A stretch of 64,000 nucleotides of DNA from Brachionus manjavacas (lineage: Eukaryota > Rotifera > Eurotatoria > Ploima > Brachionidae), in NCBI GenBank assembly GCA_019054805.1, contig JAHQIY010000006.1:5084001-5148000 (forward strand). Direction: 5' to 3'. The notes beneath the pieces were generated by a model that was given only the letters and a program-made list of their open reading frames with translations, searched no databases and was not told where the DNA came from. Positions 46,034 through 57,715 of this stretch are shown here, piece after piece. Position 1 is the first letter of the stretch. The number at the start of each line of letters is the position of its first letter. The position numbers were made by a program, and so were the translations under genes.

Positions 46034-49000
46034 ATGTCTGCATCAAATTCAGATGAAACTAATCTTGATCTTTTAAGCATTTATAAAAAACATTTTACAA
46101 AATTGAACAAAGTTTCGAACTTGTCACAACCCGATAAAGTAAAAGCCTCTATCTGCTATATTCAAAATTTATATCGAAATTCGGAAATCGATCCGTGTGA
46201 TGAAGAATTTAAAGAATTAGTCAACAAATGCAAACAAGCCATAGAAACCGACTGCAAGTCTCTGTATTTTCACTTATTCTATTTGGCAAAATTTATCAAA
46301 AACTTTTCAAAAAAAAAGACGGAACTGAACAAATCACTTGATTTATCAGACAAAGAAAACACAAATAAGGATCAAAGTATTGACAATGCAGAAAATAGTC
46401 TAGCCAAATTAATAGATGGAACTGAAGAAAATTTTTTAAATGGAATACAAACAGAGGGCTCTGCCACTGATTTGGAACCTGAAATAAGTGAAAGTTCGGA
46501 AAAAAAGATTTTATCTTTTACGAGTCTTAAAAGTAAACGTGTCACTCAAATAGAATCTACCACTATGGATTCAAACTCTGATATTCAAAACACTAAAAAA
46601 TCAACTAGTTCAGAGAAATTTTCGGATGATCTTTCGACTAATGGTACCGAAGATTTATGCGAAAAAACGACCACTGTAAATAAAGATGAAAATTTGGAAA
46701 AGACCAAAAATGCTTGTGAAATTGGTTCGATTTCTAATGATGATTCAGAATTGAAGAATTTATCCAAAGAAGAACTGAAGATACTGGAAAATATAAAAAA
46801 ACTAGATACATTTTGTCTGGTAAAGATTTAATAATTCAAATTTTTCCTTTTAATCAGACACATTTTCGAAGGAATTAAATGAAAAAATTAAAGAAAACGA
46901 AAATAGAGAAGTGGCTTTAGATGATTTGGATAGTGGAAGATCAATTTTTATTTATGAAGCAAAGCTAAAACAGAAATTTGTTAAGGCGTATTCAAAGTTA
47001 ATTTGGTATTGTAAAAAATATCCACATCTTGTGTCAAATGAGCACAAAGTTGTCAAGGGAAAAAATGTTATTTTTTCCAAAAAAATTAAATTTGATTGTA
47101 AGTTGGATTTTATGTTTGTTTCAATTCTAAAAATACTTAGAAAATTCAAATATAGATAGTAGCATTGAATAAGAAAATAATTCAAAATTAATTTTGAATT
47201 ATATCATTAAATAGCATGAGATTTTTAAACTGATAAAATGGGGCAATTAAGATAAAAATCCTTATTCACATAATTAATAAATTCAGTTTAGAAGAAAAAA
47301 TTAAAAAAAATTTTCCTTGTTGTGAATTAAAATGTCTTTTTAGCTTTTTTGAATGATCATTGTTGTTTTTAAACATTTTCAAAACTTAAAAAAAAAAATC
47401 TTTCCATTTAACAAAAGCAAGGAAGAGATGTCCAACAGTGTTAGATTTTTTAATATGTTATTCAGCATTCGAATTTATACAAAATTAACTAATTTAATTT
47501 TTTTACCTGATGCGTTTTCACCCTCCAAGCCATTAAAGACAAAATGTCTCTTTTCCTATGATTTTTGATTGATTTAACAGTTAATATCGAAATGAAAATT
47601 AAATTTTCTAATTCTTCATTTTATTTTGAACAAAGAGTTATATAATCGATACAAATTATTTTAGTTTCTAATTTATTTTAATCTATATCTAATAAAAATA
47701 AAAAAAAATATCTAATAAAATTTCATAGTAGCTAATAAAATAATATTTGTCTCAAATAAAAAATAAAATATCACACTCAAGTAAAAAAAAAATAATAAAA
47801 ATGTGAGAAAAAAATTAAACGGCTCTATTAAAGAGCTTAATTTATTTGTTTATTTGTTTTTCGAAATTTTTCTTCGTTTGCTTGGATTCTCAACGGTTTG
47901 TTCATTAACTTCATTGTGATTTTTAGGTGGTCTTCCTTTTGGTTTTTTATTAGTATTCACATTTGACAATGGAATAATAACAATTCTAGAAGTGCCAGGA
48001 GGTGTATTCGATTCTTCTTCATGTGAATTTGAGACTTGGTTGGATTGATTGACCGTGGTATTTGAACTTGATGAATCGATGAGTTCGATATTTTCTTGAG
48101 TTACCATTTGTCCTGAAATGGTTGTGGTTACAGTCTTCAACAAAAATAATTGTACCCGAATCTGTTTCAGGTTTTTCAATGACAATATTTTTGGACAATT
48201 CTTGCATTTGAAGAACTGTTTATCACTGTTAGTTCCCTTACCTAATTTTAGGTTTTTTTTCCCCAAAATGTATCCTCAAACAAAATATCTTTATCTTGGA
48301 TTATCTTTAATGCTTCTTGATAAGAAGCATAGCATTGAAACTCATCGTAAACTTTTGATTTGCCCCGCTTAGGTTTTAGATCGACTTCGATGCTGTCTAT
48401 TTCGTCGTCAGTATCCAAACCTGGCTGATTTTGTGTAGCAGGTCGAAGAATTGAAGTTGAAGAAGATTCTGAATCACTCATTTTAATATTTTGTAATGTT
48501 TTTTCAAAAATTTTAGTTTTAGTGTGACAAATTTATATAAAAAATCGATCATATTAATTGATTAATTTATCAAAATTACATATGTTGATTTGATACTCAA
48601 TGTATTAAATTAGATACTTATCAATATTGATTAAATAAATTAGGTGCCAATAAAATAAAATAGATATTATCAAAATTAGATACTAAATTAATTAAAATTA
48701 GGTACTAAATAATTATTATTAGATACTGAATTAAATAGTAGCCGTTATATAATATGACCAGTGGGCCACAAAATTGACTAGTACCAAAAGAATTAATATT
48801 AATAAATTTTTTCTTTTATTATATCTATGAAATTTGAATTATTTATTTAAGCTACGCACTTTGAAGAGATCAATAACTATATCACAGAATGTCTGAACAA
48901 AAATAGAGAATTTCCGGATTTTTGTGAAGTTTTGGAATGGGTAAAAAAAGCAAGCAGTGTTCACCATCTTGATTTGGAGTAAAAAAAAAAATTCGAATCT

Positions 49001-49760
49001 TTAAATATTTATTAAGTATTTTTTGAATAAAAGGGAAAAAAAAATATTCGAAATTGCCCAAGCATCTTTTGAACAAATATGTAAAATTTTAAAATCGAGA
49101 AGAATCGCAGATGAACGTCAAATACATCAATCCAGAATTGAGAGTATTCAAACAGTTCAAGAAAAAACAGATAATTCAATTCCTGAATTGGACCCAGCAG
49201 AAAATAACCAAGATCTACAAACTATTTTGGAAAATAATCAAAAAATTTTTGAAAAAAAATATAAAGAAGTTAATTTAGGGAAAAACTAAATTTAAAATAA
49301 TTAAAAGCTTTCTTTTAATAAGCTTGTTAACACTTATGTTCAAAAACAAGAAGAAAATCAGGATATAGAAGACGACGAAGCTGAGGCGGACGAAGAGAGT
49401 GACGATGACGAAACAAAATCTGAAACACACACTGAAGAAAACACTGATCCAAATAACTTATCAATGATCAGCGAAGATTATAGACTAGATTCAATAAATG
49501 ATGAATCTTCATCAAGTGACAGCGAGGATCAAATTTATGGAACACCGCCAGAAAATGCAAACGTACAAAAGCGTCTAATTGAGCAAAGTCCTGATAAACA
49601 GGTTAAGCGAATAAAACTGGAAACAAATGCAAATTCAAATAAAATGAGTGATTCAAATGAAAATCTTGATTTAGATGATAAGCCGAAAAAAATTTTGCCA
49701 AAAATAGTAGAATGCAGTTCAGCAATTGTCCAACCAGAGGAATGTATTGTTCTTGATTGA
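46034..49760 (+). CDS. DAXX: DAXX-like histone H3.3 chaperone
   Basis: Five exons (46034-46819, 46872-47097, 48852-48978, 49034-49268, 49323-49760) give 1812 nt (603 aa). The N-terminal helical bundle is followed by a Ser/Thr/Glu-rich linker. The histone-binding domain includes VALDDLDSGRSIFIYEAKLK, FEEINNYITECLNKN, EFPDFCEVLEWVKKASSVHH, IFEIAQASFEQICKILKSRR and PELDPAENNQDLQTILENN. Each aligns in order with human DAXX (ELDDPDSAYLQEARLK.., PDTFPDYGDVLRAVEKAAA.., QMAQDAFRDVGIRLQERR, PALSDPVLARRLRENR). An acidic stretch (IEDDEAEADEESDDDE) follows, and the extreme C-terminus EECIVLD matches the terminal SUMO-interacting motif. DAXX with ATRX deposits H3.3 at heterochromatin. The second intron (47098-48851) contains an opposite-strand gene. 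The exon 2 acceptor is chosen by phase and is the least certain point. Confidence 0.88.
47650..48745. mobile_element. Possible DNA transposon around the FLYWCH-like ORF
   Basis: The right flank (48600-48745) carries five or six copies of a TTAG(A/G)TACT word in an A/T background. The left flank (47660-47745) carries inverted TATCTAAT words and a matching TAGTAGCTAATAAAA. Inverted subterminal arrays around a FLYWCH-like ORF are typical of Mutator-like elements. The termini and target-site duplication could not be fixed by eye. Confidence 0.35.
47850..48481 (-). pseudogene. FLYWCH/WRKY-like zinc-finger gene or pseudogene nested in DAXX intron
   Basis: An ATG at 48481 opens an acidic start (MSDSESSSTSIL). 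A domain-like block follows: FQCYASYQEALKII, then DTFWG, then in another frame DKQFFKCKNC, then in a third frame SGTIIFVEDCNHNH. The order W..., FFKC.NC..., HNH resembles the FLYWCH/MULE-type zinc fold, which needs C-C and H-H ligands. The C-terminus has an AT-hook-like KPKGRPPKNH and ends ISKNK. One frame shift falls at an A8 run (about 48256-48263) and a second near 48200. A GTAAGG..TTTCAG pair near 48241-48118 could instead be an intron, but it would remove the zinc ligands. It may be a decaying gene, a transposon ORF, or carry base-calling errors. Confidence 0.5.
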
Positions 49761-49937
49761 ATAAATTTTTTAACAATTTTTTTTTATCCTAAAGACACTT
49801 CTAATAAACTTTTATAAATGTAATTAACAAAATTTAAAATTAATCAAGCCCCTGTTGGTGCCAGGAGTAGTTTCAAGTTTATTTTATCTGAACAAATAAA
49901 AATTAATTTTTATAAGTAATGAAAAAAAATTACATCA

Positions 49938-50507
49938 ATGCTAAAGATCGTATTTGGTATCATAGTTTTCCTATTTTTCATGATGATACCTTTCAATCAC
50001 TTGTTGATCTCATTTTTTGATTATTTGGCACTTTCAATTGATTATTTAGCTTACATAGCTGATATCGTCGAAACTTGGCTCAAGTTGTTTATCGAACTTT
50101 TTGTTGTCTTTGTTAAATTAATTGTTTTTCAATATCAAAATATTTTTAAAATCCTGGATGAAGAAAGTAATTCAAAATGGAATTTGGAATTTATTTATTT
50201 AAATCAAATAATAGAAAAATGGCAACTCGTATTTTTTCTAATTTTGTTAAGTTTTCTCATTTTCTTAATACTTTACTTGAAATGTAAAATAAAAAGACTT
50301 GAAAAATCTAATTCAATGCTCAAACAGTCCTGTTCAAATCAGAATTGTGTAGTTTGTCTTCAAGAGAAAAGCTCCGTTTTGTTGATGCCCTGCAAACACT
50401 TGTGCTGTTGCAAAAAATGCTTTGATTTAATGAGAAAAAAGGAAAGAAATGTTAAATGCCCTCTATGTAGGGATCAGATTCAATATGAATTAAAAATTTT
50501 TGTCTAA
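49938..50507 (+). CDS. Multi-pass membrane RING-HC protein (RNF26-like)
   Basis: A single exon encodes 189 aa. Three hydrophobic stretches are visible: IVFGIIVFLFFMMIPF (residues 4-19), a long Phe/Leu-rich region to about residue 67, and LVFFLILLSFLIFLILYL (about 96-113). A short basic linker and a C3HC4 RING-HC at the C-terminus follow: CVVCLQEKSSVLLMPCKHLC, then CCKKC, then CPLCRDQ. The last residues ELKIFV resemble the NVYL end of RNF26, where they complete the E3 domain. RNF26 is an ER-membrane ubiquitin ligase that organises endosomes. This protein is about half its length, with fewer membrane spans, so it is a relative at best. It lies 177 bases after DAXX on the same strand. Confidence 0.75.
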   Translation: MLKIVFGIIVFLFFMMIPFNHLLISFFDYLALSIDYLAYIADIVETWLKLFIELFVVFVKLIVFQYQNIFKILDEESNSKWNLEFIYLNQIIEKWQLVFFLILLSFLIFLILYLKCKIKRLEKSNSMLKQSCSNQNCVVCLQEKSSVLLMPCKHLCCCKKCFDLMRKKERNVKCPLCRDQIQYELKIFV

Positions 50508-53254
50508 ATAATAAATTTAAATTAATAATTATTTAAAAATTTTTGTTAAAAAATAATAATGTTATTTTGTAAATATGGTAAAATAAAAAATTAAATTTCA
50601 AATTTTTTAAAAGTTACTTCAAAAATTTTTTTCTCAAATAAAGACTAGTAAATGATATTTTACTAAAAATTAGTAATTATAAAATCTTTTTTTCGGTTTT
50701 AAATTTTGAATGTTTGAAAAAAATAAATTGCTTAAATTTCTATTTTGTTCTTTGATTGAAAAAAAAAACCTTTTTTCACTAAACTATGTAAGCAATCATG
50801 TGGCCAAAATTGGATTCAAAATTCGTTACCATAGATTAATTTAGATTATCCTTTTGAGTTGAATCTTGATAAATAAAATAAATTTAATATTTAAAAATAC
50901 AAAAAATTTTCTAAAAATAATTAAATTTTAAATTCGGTTATTGGAAATTTAATTTTTATAAAATAACAAAATTTTCAGGCTTGTAGAATCGAAGCTTTAA
51001 AACATGTAGTAGATTCCAGGTTAAAATACTTCATCAATAAGAATTCCAAATTCTGAATAAAGGGAAAAAATTAAATTTTTTAGAATAAAAATTTATCAAG
51101 CTCCATAATAAAAAGCTTTTTTTACAAATTATTTTTTTTGCCATGTTCTAGAGTAATGTATGACCCATAAACCCAAAACTTTCTTGTCCTCAATGGTAAA
51201 GAAACTTCGAATGCTAAATCAATACATAATTTTTTAGAGAATTTTATCATAACTAAAATGAGCTATATTTTATTTTCTTTGAAGGTCTTTTGTAAGAAGA
51301 CTCTCAATCACTGGATTGATGTGATCATTTCATTTGATAACTTTGTCTAGCAAATATGCGACCATATATGTTTGGAAAAATTTTAAAATTAATTGAATAA
51401 GTAAAAATTAATTTTTTTGGAAGATATCCAAAAAACAGTCAAAAACAAAAAGCTGTAGAGAAAATGAGGAACCTAAATGAACTTAAACTGAACAAATATT
51501 GTGCATTAATTTAAAACTTTTGCATTTAGCTTTCGAATCAGATTTGTATTAAAGTCACATCTCAACTCAAGGCCAAGTCCGGACTTGAATTATTCTATAT
51601 TTTTTTCTTTAAATAAAGCTCCAAAAATTAAAAATTTTTCAAAAACATCTTTTAAAATTTTGTTTTAATTTTCAAAATGCCTCTTAATTAAAAGCGATTT
51701 AATTAGTGGGCAAATATCTAGTCAATAAATAAACTCGATCAAAAGATATTTAAAATGAGGAATTTTCTAACTTTCAATTTTTTTTACAAAAACCGTAAGT
51801 TTTTGAGGTTTTTTCAACATAACTTATGCAAAAATTTTAAGAAAAAATAATTAATAGCTTGTTTTAACCAAGATAGAATTCTCTAAAAAATGATGCATCT
51901 AGATAGATAGTATTATAGATAGTATTTAAAATTAAATAATCAATTAGAACCAAGTCCTGCCCAGGAACGAAATTTCACAAGGATATAAATGATTCTTTTA
52001 TTTATTTATTAATTTTTTTTTTATAATCCAAATCTACTTATCTATTTTTCTTTATTATAATATTTTTAATCGCTGAATTTAATGCAATTGTAATTAGATG
52101 AAATAACTAATTAAAACGAAATCAATAAAATCGAGATGGCCTTAACTTATAAACGATAACCCTATGGGTTGAATTATCGAAATAAAGGCTGCTACATATT
52201 TAAATTTTTTTTTTTTAATTTGTCATCAATTAAACATGGCCAGTAGGCTTTTTATGAAATTATAAATATAAAAAGAACTATAAACCAAGTCCGGTCAGGG
52301 TATTGGTCAATTCTGAGGGTTGGACATCTCATTTTACCTACCCCATTTTTACAATAAAATAAACGCAAAATATCAATAATTAAATAATTTGGCTTTATTT
52401 AATTAAAAGATAAAAAAGAAGCTGAAAAATTAACTTTTCAAAAAAAGACGGCTTATAAGATAATGATTAGAAAATTTTTTGGTGAAATTCGATAAAAAAA
52501 CAACATTACTAATAAAGATCTTTATTAATAAGATGATTAATAATTTCTGATTTTTTATCATTTATTTTTCTGTGTTATTTTTGTCCCAAATTTCACAAGA
52601 ACTTTCATGAATGGAAAAATAAAAAGGAAAAGAAAAATATAGGATTTAAAAATTTTTTAAAGATTGTTGAATTTAATTTTTCGGCATCTAATTCACATGA
52701 AAATTTTTGAGTAATTCATTTTTTTTGTTTTCAGGACAGTATTATTGATTTCTCGGAAAAGAATTTAAATTTTTTTAAACGAAAAATTAATATTTGTCTT
52801 TTTAAAATAAGAATATTTATATTTGCTCAATTTTAAATATTTTGATTCATTTTTTTCATTTAATGGAATATTTAAAAATAGTTCTTTTTCTACCCACAGT
52901 TTTTTGAGTATGTCTAAAAAAAAGTGTTCCTAAATAAGCTTTAACTACAGAGTGTTTTTTTTGCTGATTTTCAACACAATTGTTGTGCTTTATTAAAAAT
53001 AAATAAAAAATCAGTGAAAAAAGCTATTGAATTGAATAATTAAGCATTTGTAAGCAATAATTAATTAAAAAATTAAAAAATTAAAAATATGCATTTAAAA
53101 TTTTGTAAACAATTCTTTTTAATTTTGAATTTTTTTTACCTTTAAAAATAAAGAAACAATTTAATAATAAAGCAAGCTAAATGATTGATTTTAAGCCGAA
53201 AAAAACTGTAAATAATAAAGCTTTTTGTTGTGCTAAATGTCCGAAGCTTCATAG
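50508..53254. other. 2.7-kb intergenic region
   Basis: Convergent 3' flank of the RING gene and the Ser-rich gene. No exon is seen. Three copies of a loosely shared word CCAAGTCC(G/T) occur near 51574, 51951 and 52286, each beside a short GC-richer patch, perhaps remnants of one repeat family. The rest is AT-rich. Confidence 0.45.
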
Positions 53255-54547
53255 CTATTCCTCTTCATCCTCCGATTTTCGAACTATTTGAATTGGCTTA
53301 GGTTTTTTTGGTGCATTGCTTGAAACTTTGCTTGGTGTTTTATTTTGTGAGCTGGGAGATTTGGAACTATTCATAAATTCAGACCTATTCGTTTTCGGTG
53401 ACTCGAGAGAGGAGGAAGAATGAAGAGATTTTTCCAATTCTGCCTCGTTCTGGTCTGCTTCAATAAATGACTTTTCCGAGCTGGACTCGGCTTTTAAGCT
53501 ATATTTAGAGACAGATTTTGAATCAATTGAGGAGGAAGATTTCGAAATAAAACCATCAGACAAGTGGGAAGCTTGTCCACAGAATCTCTCTTGCTTTTCG
53601 AAATCGAAATAAGTCGCAATTTCTGATTCTTTTTCAGATTTAGACGAACTTGAAGAAACTGTAGATTTTGAAGATAAAGATGAACCTATAAAGTATTCAA
53701 AGTTGTTTAGAATATTCAAAAAATTTTTAAAATATAAAATATTCTGGTACTAATATTAAGATAATTTTGCTTTTTAATCTAGCATTTAATTAAAATATTA
53801 TTACTTTCATAGTCAGTGTTACTCAAATCGCTTAAAATTTTTCCTTGTTGATCTTTTTCATTTTCAGACTTCAAACTGGTTGATTCGGACGAATAACTTT
53901 CAGTTGAATTAGATGAATTATTATCACTTGTTTGTTTATTACTTGAATCATTTGCTGTAAAAAATGTTCTAAATAAAAAAATTTATTAAAATTAAGTAAA
54001 TTAATTAAAAAAAAACAAATATTAGAACGCCAATTTTTTAATCTAAAAAAATTTAATAATTAAGTTTTTTTGATTAAAAAATTGGCGTTCTAATATTTGT
54101 TTTTTTAAAATTAATTTGTTAAATATACCAAATTTTATTTAACTTAAAGCCAATTTACGCAATTTAATATTAATTTTAAACTGCTAAACAAAACTTAATA
54201 GTAAAAAGCATATTGTGCATGTACCTTTTAACAAATATTTTAATAAAGTATAATAATTAATTTAATTGTTTTGTTTTTTTTTCTAATTAGTTCTTTTGTT
54301 TAAAGATTAACTTATATTCTTCTCGTTTTTTATATTTTAGAATGTAAGTGTATTTTCAAAATCAAATTTTATCATTATATTAAAATTTGTAAATTATAGG
54401 AAGTAATTTTAATTTAAATTTATCTCTGTAGTAGTAATAATATGATTTTTTTCACAAGAATTTTCAAAAAAAATAATTAAAATAATTGAAAATTGAATAA
54501 AGGTTTAATCAAAAAAACTTAACTTACCCAATATCGGATCCTACCAT
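53255..54547 (-). CDS. Ser/Lys/Glu-rich low-complexity protein
   Basis: Not recognised. Three exons (54547-54528, 53941-53805, 53685-53255) join in phase to 588 nt (195 aa). The protein starts MVGSDIG and is almost wholly disordered: serine runs (STVSSSSSKSEKESE), one less biased patch (ATYFDFEKQERFCGQASHL) and a basic-proline end (APKKPKPIQIVRKSEDEEE). The second-exon acceptor was moved 15 bases inward of an obvious CAG because that choice keeps the frame open. A nuclear or cytoskeletal disordered protein is plausible, but nothing in the sequence decides it. The first intron holds a long palindrome (54001-54114). Confidence 0.5.
54001..54114. repeat. Palindrome with ~43-bp arms
   Basis: The left arm (54001-54043) contains AAATATTAGAACGCCAATTT. 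The right arm (54072-54114) is its inverse, with small differences confined to an A/T run. The spacer is 28 bases. It lies in the first intron of the Ser-rich gene, so it would form a stem in that transcript. Confidence 0.85.
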
Positions 54548-54979
54548 AATTGGTAAGCTATGGTTATTTTTAGCAATTAAAAATTGTCAATTTCGTAAGC
54601 TTCAAATCACTAATTATTCCTTAACTTTTTTTGTACTTTTAAGTTTGCTAAAATATTAGTGAACTAATATTTGTGATATTTTATTCTATATTATCTATTA
54701 TTTTTTTTGAAATGATAATTTCTCTTAATTAATTTTTTGATCATTAATTAAAATAAGAATTAGTAAATTGTTCAGTCGTGTGAATGTGATTCCTTTAACA
54801 AACCTTTCACCAGGAAAAGGAATAAAAACGGAAACGATTTAACATATTTTGAAGAACTTTCGGTTTTTGTTTCTTTTTGTTTATAGAAGTTATAAGGTAG
54901 CAATTACACATCATCGGAGTTGGGTATTCTACATACGTTAATTTTTGAGCGAAAATATGTCGTAGAAGGGCGTACTAAG

Positions 54980-55075
54980 TTCTGTTCCATTGATAGTTAA
55001 ACTGATTGGTGAATACAAAGCGGATTTTGAATCAAGAGATGTCGAATACCCGATTCCATTGTTGTATAAAGTTAA
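54980..55075 (+). mobile_element. Fragment of retrotransposon C-terminus
   Basis: One plus-strand frame reads GEYKADFESRDVEYPIPLLY, which aligns with REDFESRFIEYPTPLC at the end of the retroelement copy near 36930. It is a short 5'-truncated remnant of the same or a sister family. Confidence 0.45.
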
Positions 55076-55274
55076 ATACAAGGCAAAATTCTTAGTAGCT
55101 TAAAAGTCAAAAGAGAAATATATGGAAGAAAATTAAAATAGATAAAAATGACTGGAACAATTAATTTTTGGCCGATTAAAATCGATACCACAAAATTTTG
55201 AATGAAATAGCCCAAATCCATAATATTAAAATAAATTCCCCAATTATTAAGTTGATACATAAAAAATTAATCAA

Positions 55275-55963
55275 CACTAAAAATTAAATAGAAAACTATT
55301 TTTAACTTATTGACATTTTTTATTAAAAAATGATAACAAATTTAAGAAAAAGTAACTAAATTATGAGAAGAGGGTGTTATATATTAAGTTAATATTCTAT
55401 CATACCGTATGATAGAATAGTATCGATAGAATACCGTATAATGGCATTAAGAAAGATAATATTCGATCGAGTTATATGCTGAGAATCATGCCAGCCATAT
55501 TTTTCTTTAAGATGTTTGCGTCATTGAAGTTATTAGCTTCAGTTTTAAATTTAAATAATTTAAAAATCGAAAAGTAAAAATTTTTGGCATGTTTGATTAT
55601 TGAATCTTTTTTATATAACATTCAAGAGTGGAACAATAATCAAAAGCAAAATAAATGAGTATATTTTTCTGAAGTCTTCTATAAGTTAGTTTTTAAAAAT
55701 TAAGAAAATAAGACATTTTAACACTGAACCTTTGGGTGAAGCAGATTTAGATTTTACGTCTGATTTTACACTAAGAGCTTTGCTGTCTTTTGAGTGAATT
55801 AATTTCACAATGTAAATTTACTTTATGTTTCGTTTATTTTGATTAAAACAAATTGGAGCATTATTTTAAAACAAAATTTAGGTACAATTTCTTAAATTTG
55901 TTATCATTTTTTAATAAAAAGTGTCAATAAGTTAAAAATAGTGGATTTCTATTTAATTTAGTG
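55275..55963. mobile_element. MITE with ~75-bp terminal inverted repeats
   Basis: The left end starts CACTAAAAATTAAATAG and the right end is CTATTTAATTTAGTG. The inverted match continues through TATTTTTAACTTATTGACA and ATGATAACAAATTTAAG with few mismatches. The interior of about 540 bp has no ORF and contains a short palindrome near 55400. No clear target-site duplication is visible. Confidence 0.8.
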
Positions 55964-56138
55964 CTACCGTAAACTCGTGTTCACGACTCTAAGAGTAAAG
56001 CCCAAATCCAACCTTTTTTCTTTAAGAGTTAATTACATAGTTTCTATGTTACAACATTTAAAATTTAATTTGCAAGAAAATATCCTGAATATGGGATATT
56101 TTCTAAAAATAAAGCCCAAATTTAACTTTTACTCTAAC

Positions 56139-56257
56139 AAAAAAATTGTCTTTGCTCTCAAAAAAAAATGAAAAAATAAACTTTTTTTCTATTTTTAATT
56201 AACTCTACAATTTTTAAAATTTTCATTTTTTTTTTTGAGAGCAAAGACAATTTTTTT
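56139..56257. repeat. Inverted repeat hairpin, ~36-bp arms
   Basis: The left arm carries AATTGTCTTTGCTCTC and the right arm its inverse GAGAGCAAAGACAATT, each extended by A/T runs. The loop is about 45 bases. Confidence 0.8.
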
Positions 56258-56520
56258 ATAAAAATAAATAAGATTTAAGTTGATTGATAAAATAAATTAT
56301 AGATACAATAAAGGTTTAAAGATTCGAAAGATTGAATTTGTCATTTTTTATGGAAAAAATGGACTAACACATCAACGAATGTTTTCACCGCATCAAAGAA
56401 TCTTAAAAGCGCATCGCAAAAATTAATTTTTCAAAAAGTTAATATTTTGGTCAATTTTTACTAAATTTCTAAATTTCATTTATTTATAAAATTTCAAGTC
56501 TAAATACAGGAGACTAAAAA

Positions 56521-57715
56521 TTACCTTTTATTCTTGGTAGGTTGATAAGCACTTTTTGTTTGTTTTGGATGCAAATAGCCACAATTAACAAAACTTGGAA
56601 CAGGCCTTTGTGATCTAATGTATTCTTGGTACATTAGAAAATTTTCACCATCATGCATTCTAAATTTATCACGGGACAACTTGTCTTTATTCAAATTTTT
56701 TTTATTATTTAAAAAAAAGCAACTAAAATACCAATTTCCTTTTGTCTATCCAATAAACTTATGTATTGAGTTTTTTTTGATTTTTTGAGCGGTGTTACAC
56801 TGTAAACATCACATAAATTGCTTAGAAAAAGTTTTTGTCCTTTTTTGAGCTCGGGATGATTAATGTTGTAAGAGCTTAAAAATTCATATGGTGGTTTTTT
56901 GACATGAGTTTTATCTTGTAAGCCGACTTTCCGGGTGCTCATCTCATAAAAATATTTTATTAATTGCTCTTTTTCCTTATCTTTTAAGTCCTTATTTTTT
57001 CTTGTATCACCAGTACCGCTTCGTCCTCTGGTCCAACTATAGGCCGATTTAGACAAGCTCTTACTTTTAAAAGTATTTGTTGATTCTTCTTTAAACTCAG
57101 GCTTATATGTGCAGCCAATAGCTAAAATAAAGTAAAATAAAATATTTTTTTTAGATTTTATATAGCTCACCTGAGAAATGTCGACTAGGATCTATAGTGC
57201 GTCTGCTTGCCGACTGATCTCTAAATTTTTAAAAATAAAATTCAAAGCTGCATCTCCTGTGATACCTACCTTGAGGAATTGGAGTTTTTTTCGCTTTGGG
57301 CCTTCATTTCAATCTCTTTCTCAACCCAGTCATAAAATTCGTCTTTAACGAATGGTTCTCGTTTGGCTTTTGTTTTGCCACGCAAATGAGACTTGAATTT
57401 TTTAAATATTTAATAAAAAAAATTTATTTTAGTAGTATTTTTTTTATTACCCATGTTATTTTTTTGTTCAACAGAATAAGTTTGGTATCCGAGTTGGTGA
57501 CATCATAGTAACCAGCCGATGGAGAATCGTACGGCCATGTATTCTCGGTCGAATAGCTTTCTCTTTAAACAAAATTATTTTTTATTTGGTCAAAAATTGA
57601 GCAAAAATACCAACCTTGCATATTTTTCTAAAATCACTTCTTTGGGCGCATTGACATCTATTGGCATGTAGTTGGTCGTGCGACCGGGCACTGTAAAAAT
57701 TATATTTGTGCTCAT
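56521..57715 (-). CDS. Unrecognised conserved-looking protein, 312 aa
   Basis: Six exons (57715-57615, 57562-57451, 57391-57270, 57220-57171, 57121-56732, 56684-56521) sum to 939 nt in phase, giving 312 aa. The start is MSTNIIFTVPGRTTNYMP. There is an aromatic/Pro patch (TENTWPYDSPSAGYYDV), a region with DEFYDWVEKEIEMKAQ, a basic repeat-like stretch with YSWTRGRSGTGD, and the end VPSFVNCGYLHPKQTKSAY. No transmembrane segment or catalytic motif is seen. The short Tyr/Pro/Trp-containing segments spread through a basic, largely helix-poor chain recall axonemal microtubule-inner proteins, but I cannot name a family. The gene model is good; the function is unknown. Confidence 0.65.

Larger units (their letters stand above)
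54548..56520. other. 2-kb intergenic region dominated by repeats
   Basis: It holds a retroelement tail-like fragment (54980-55075), a MITE (55275-55963), an imperfect palindrome around 55397-55420 (TTCTATCATACCGTATGATAG), a repeated AAAGCCCAAAT word (56000 and 56113) and a hairpin (56139-56257). I see no gene. Confidence 0.6.
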
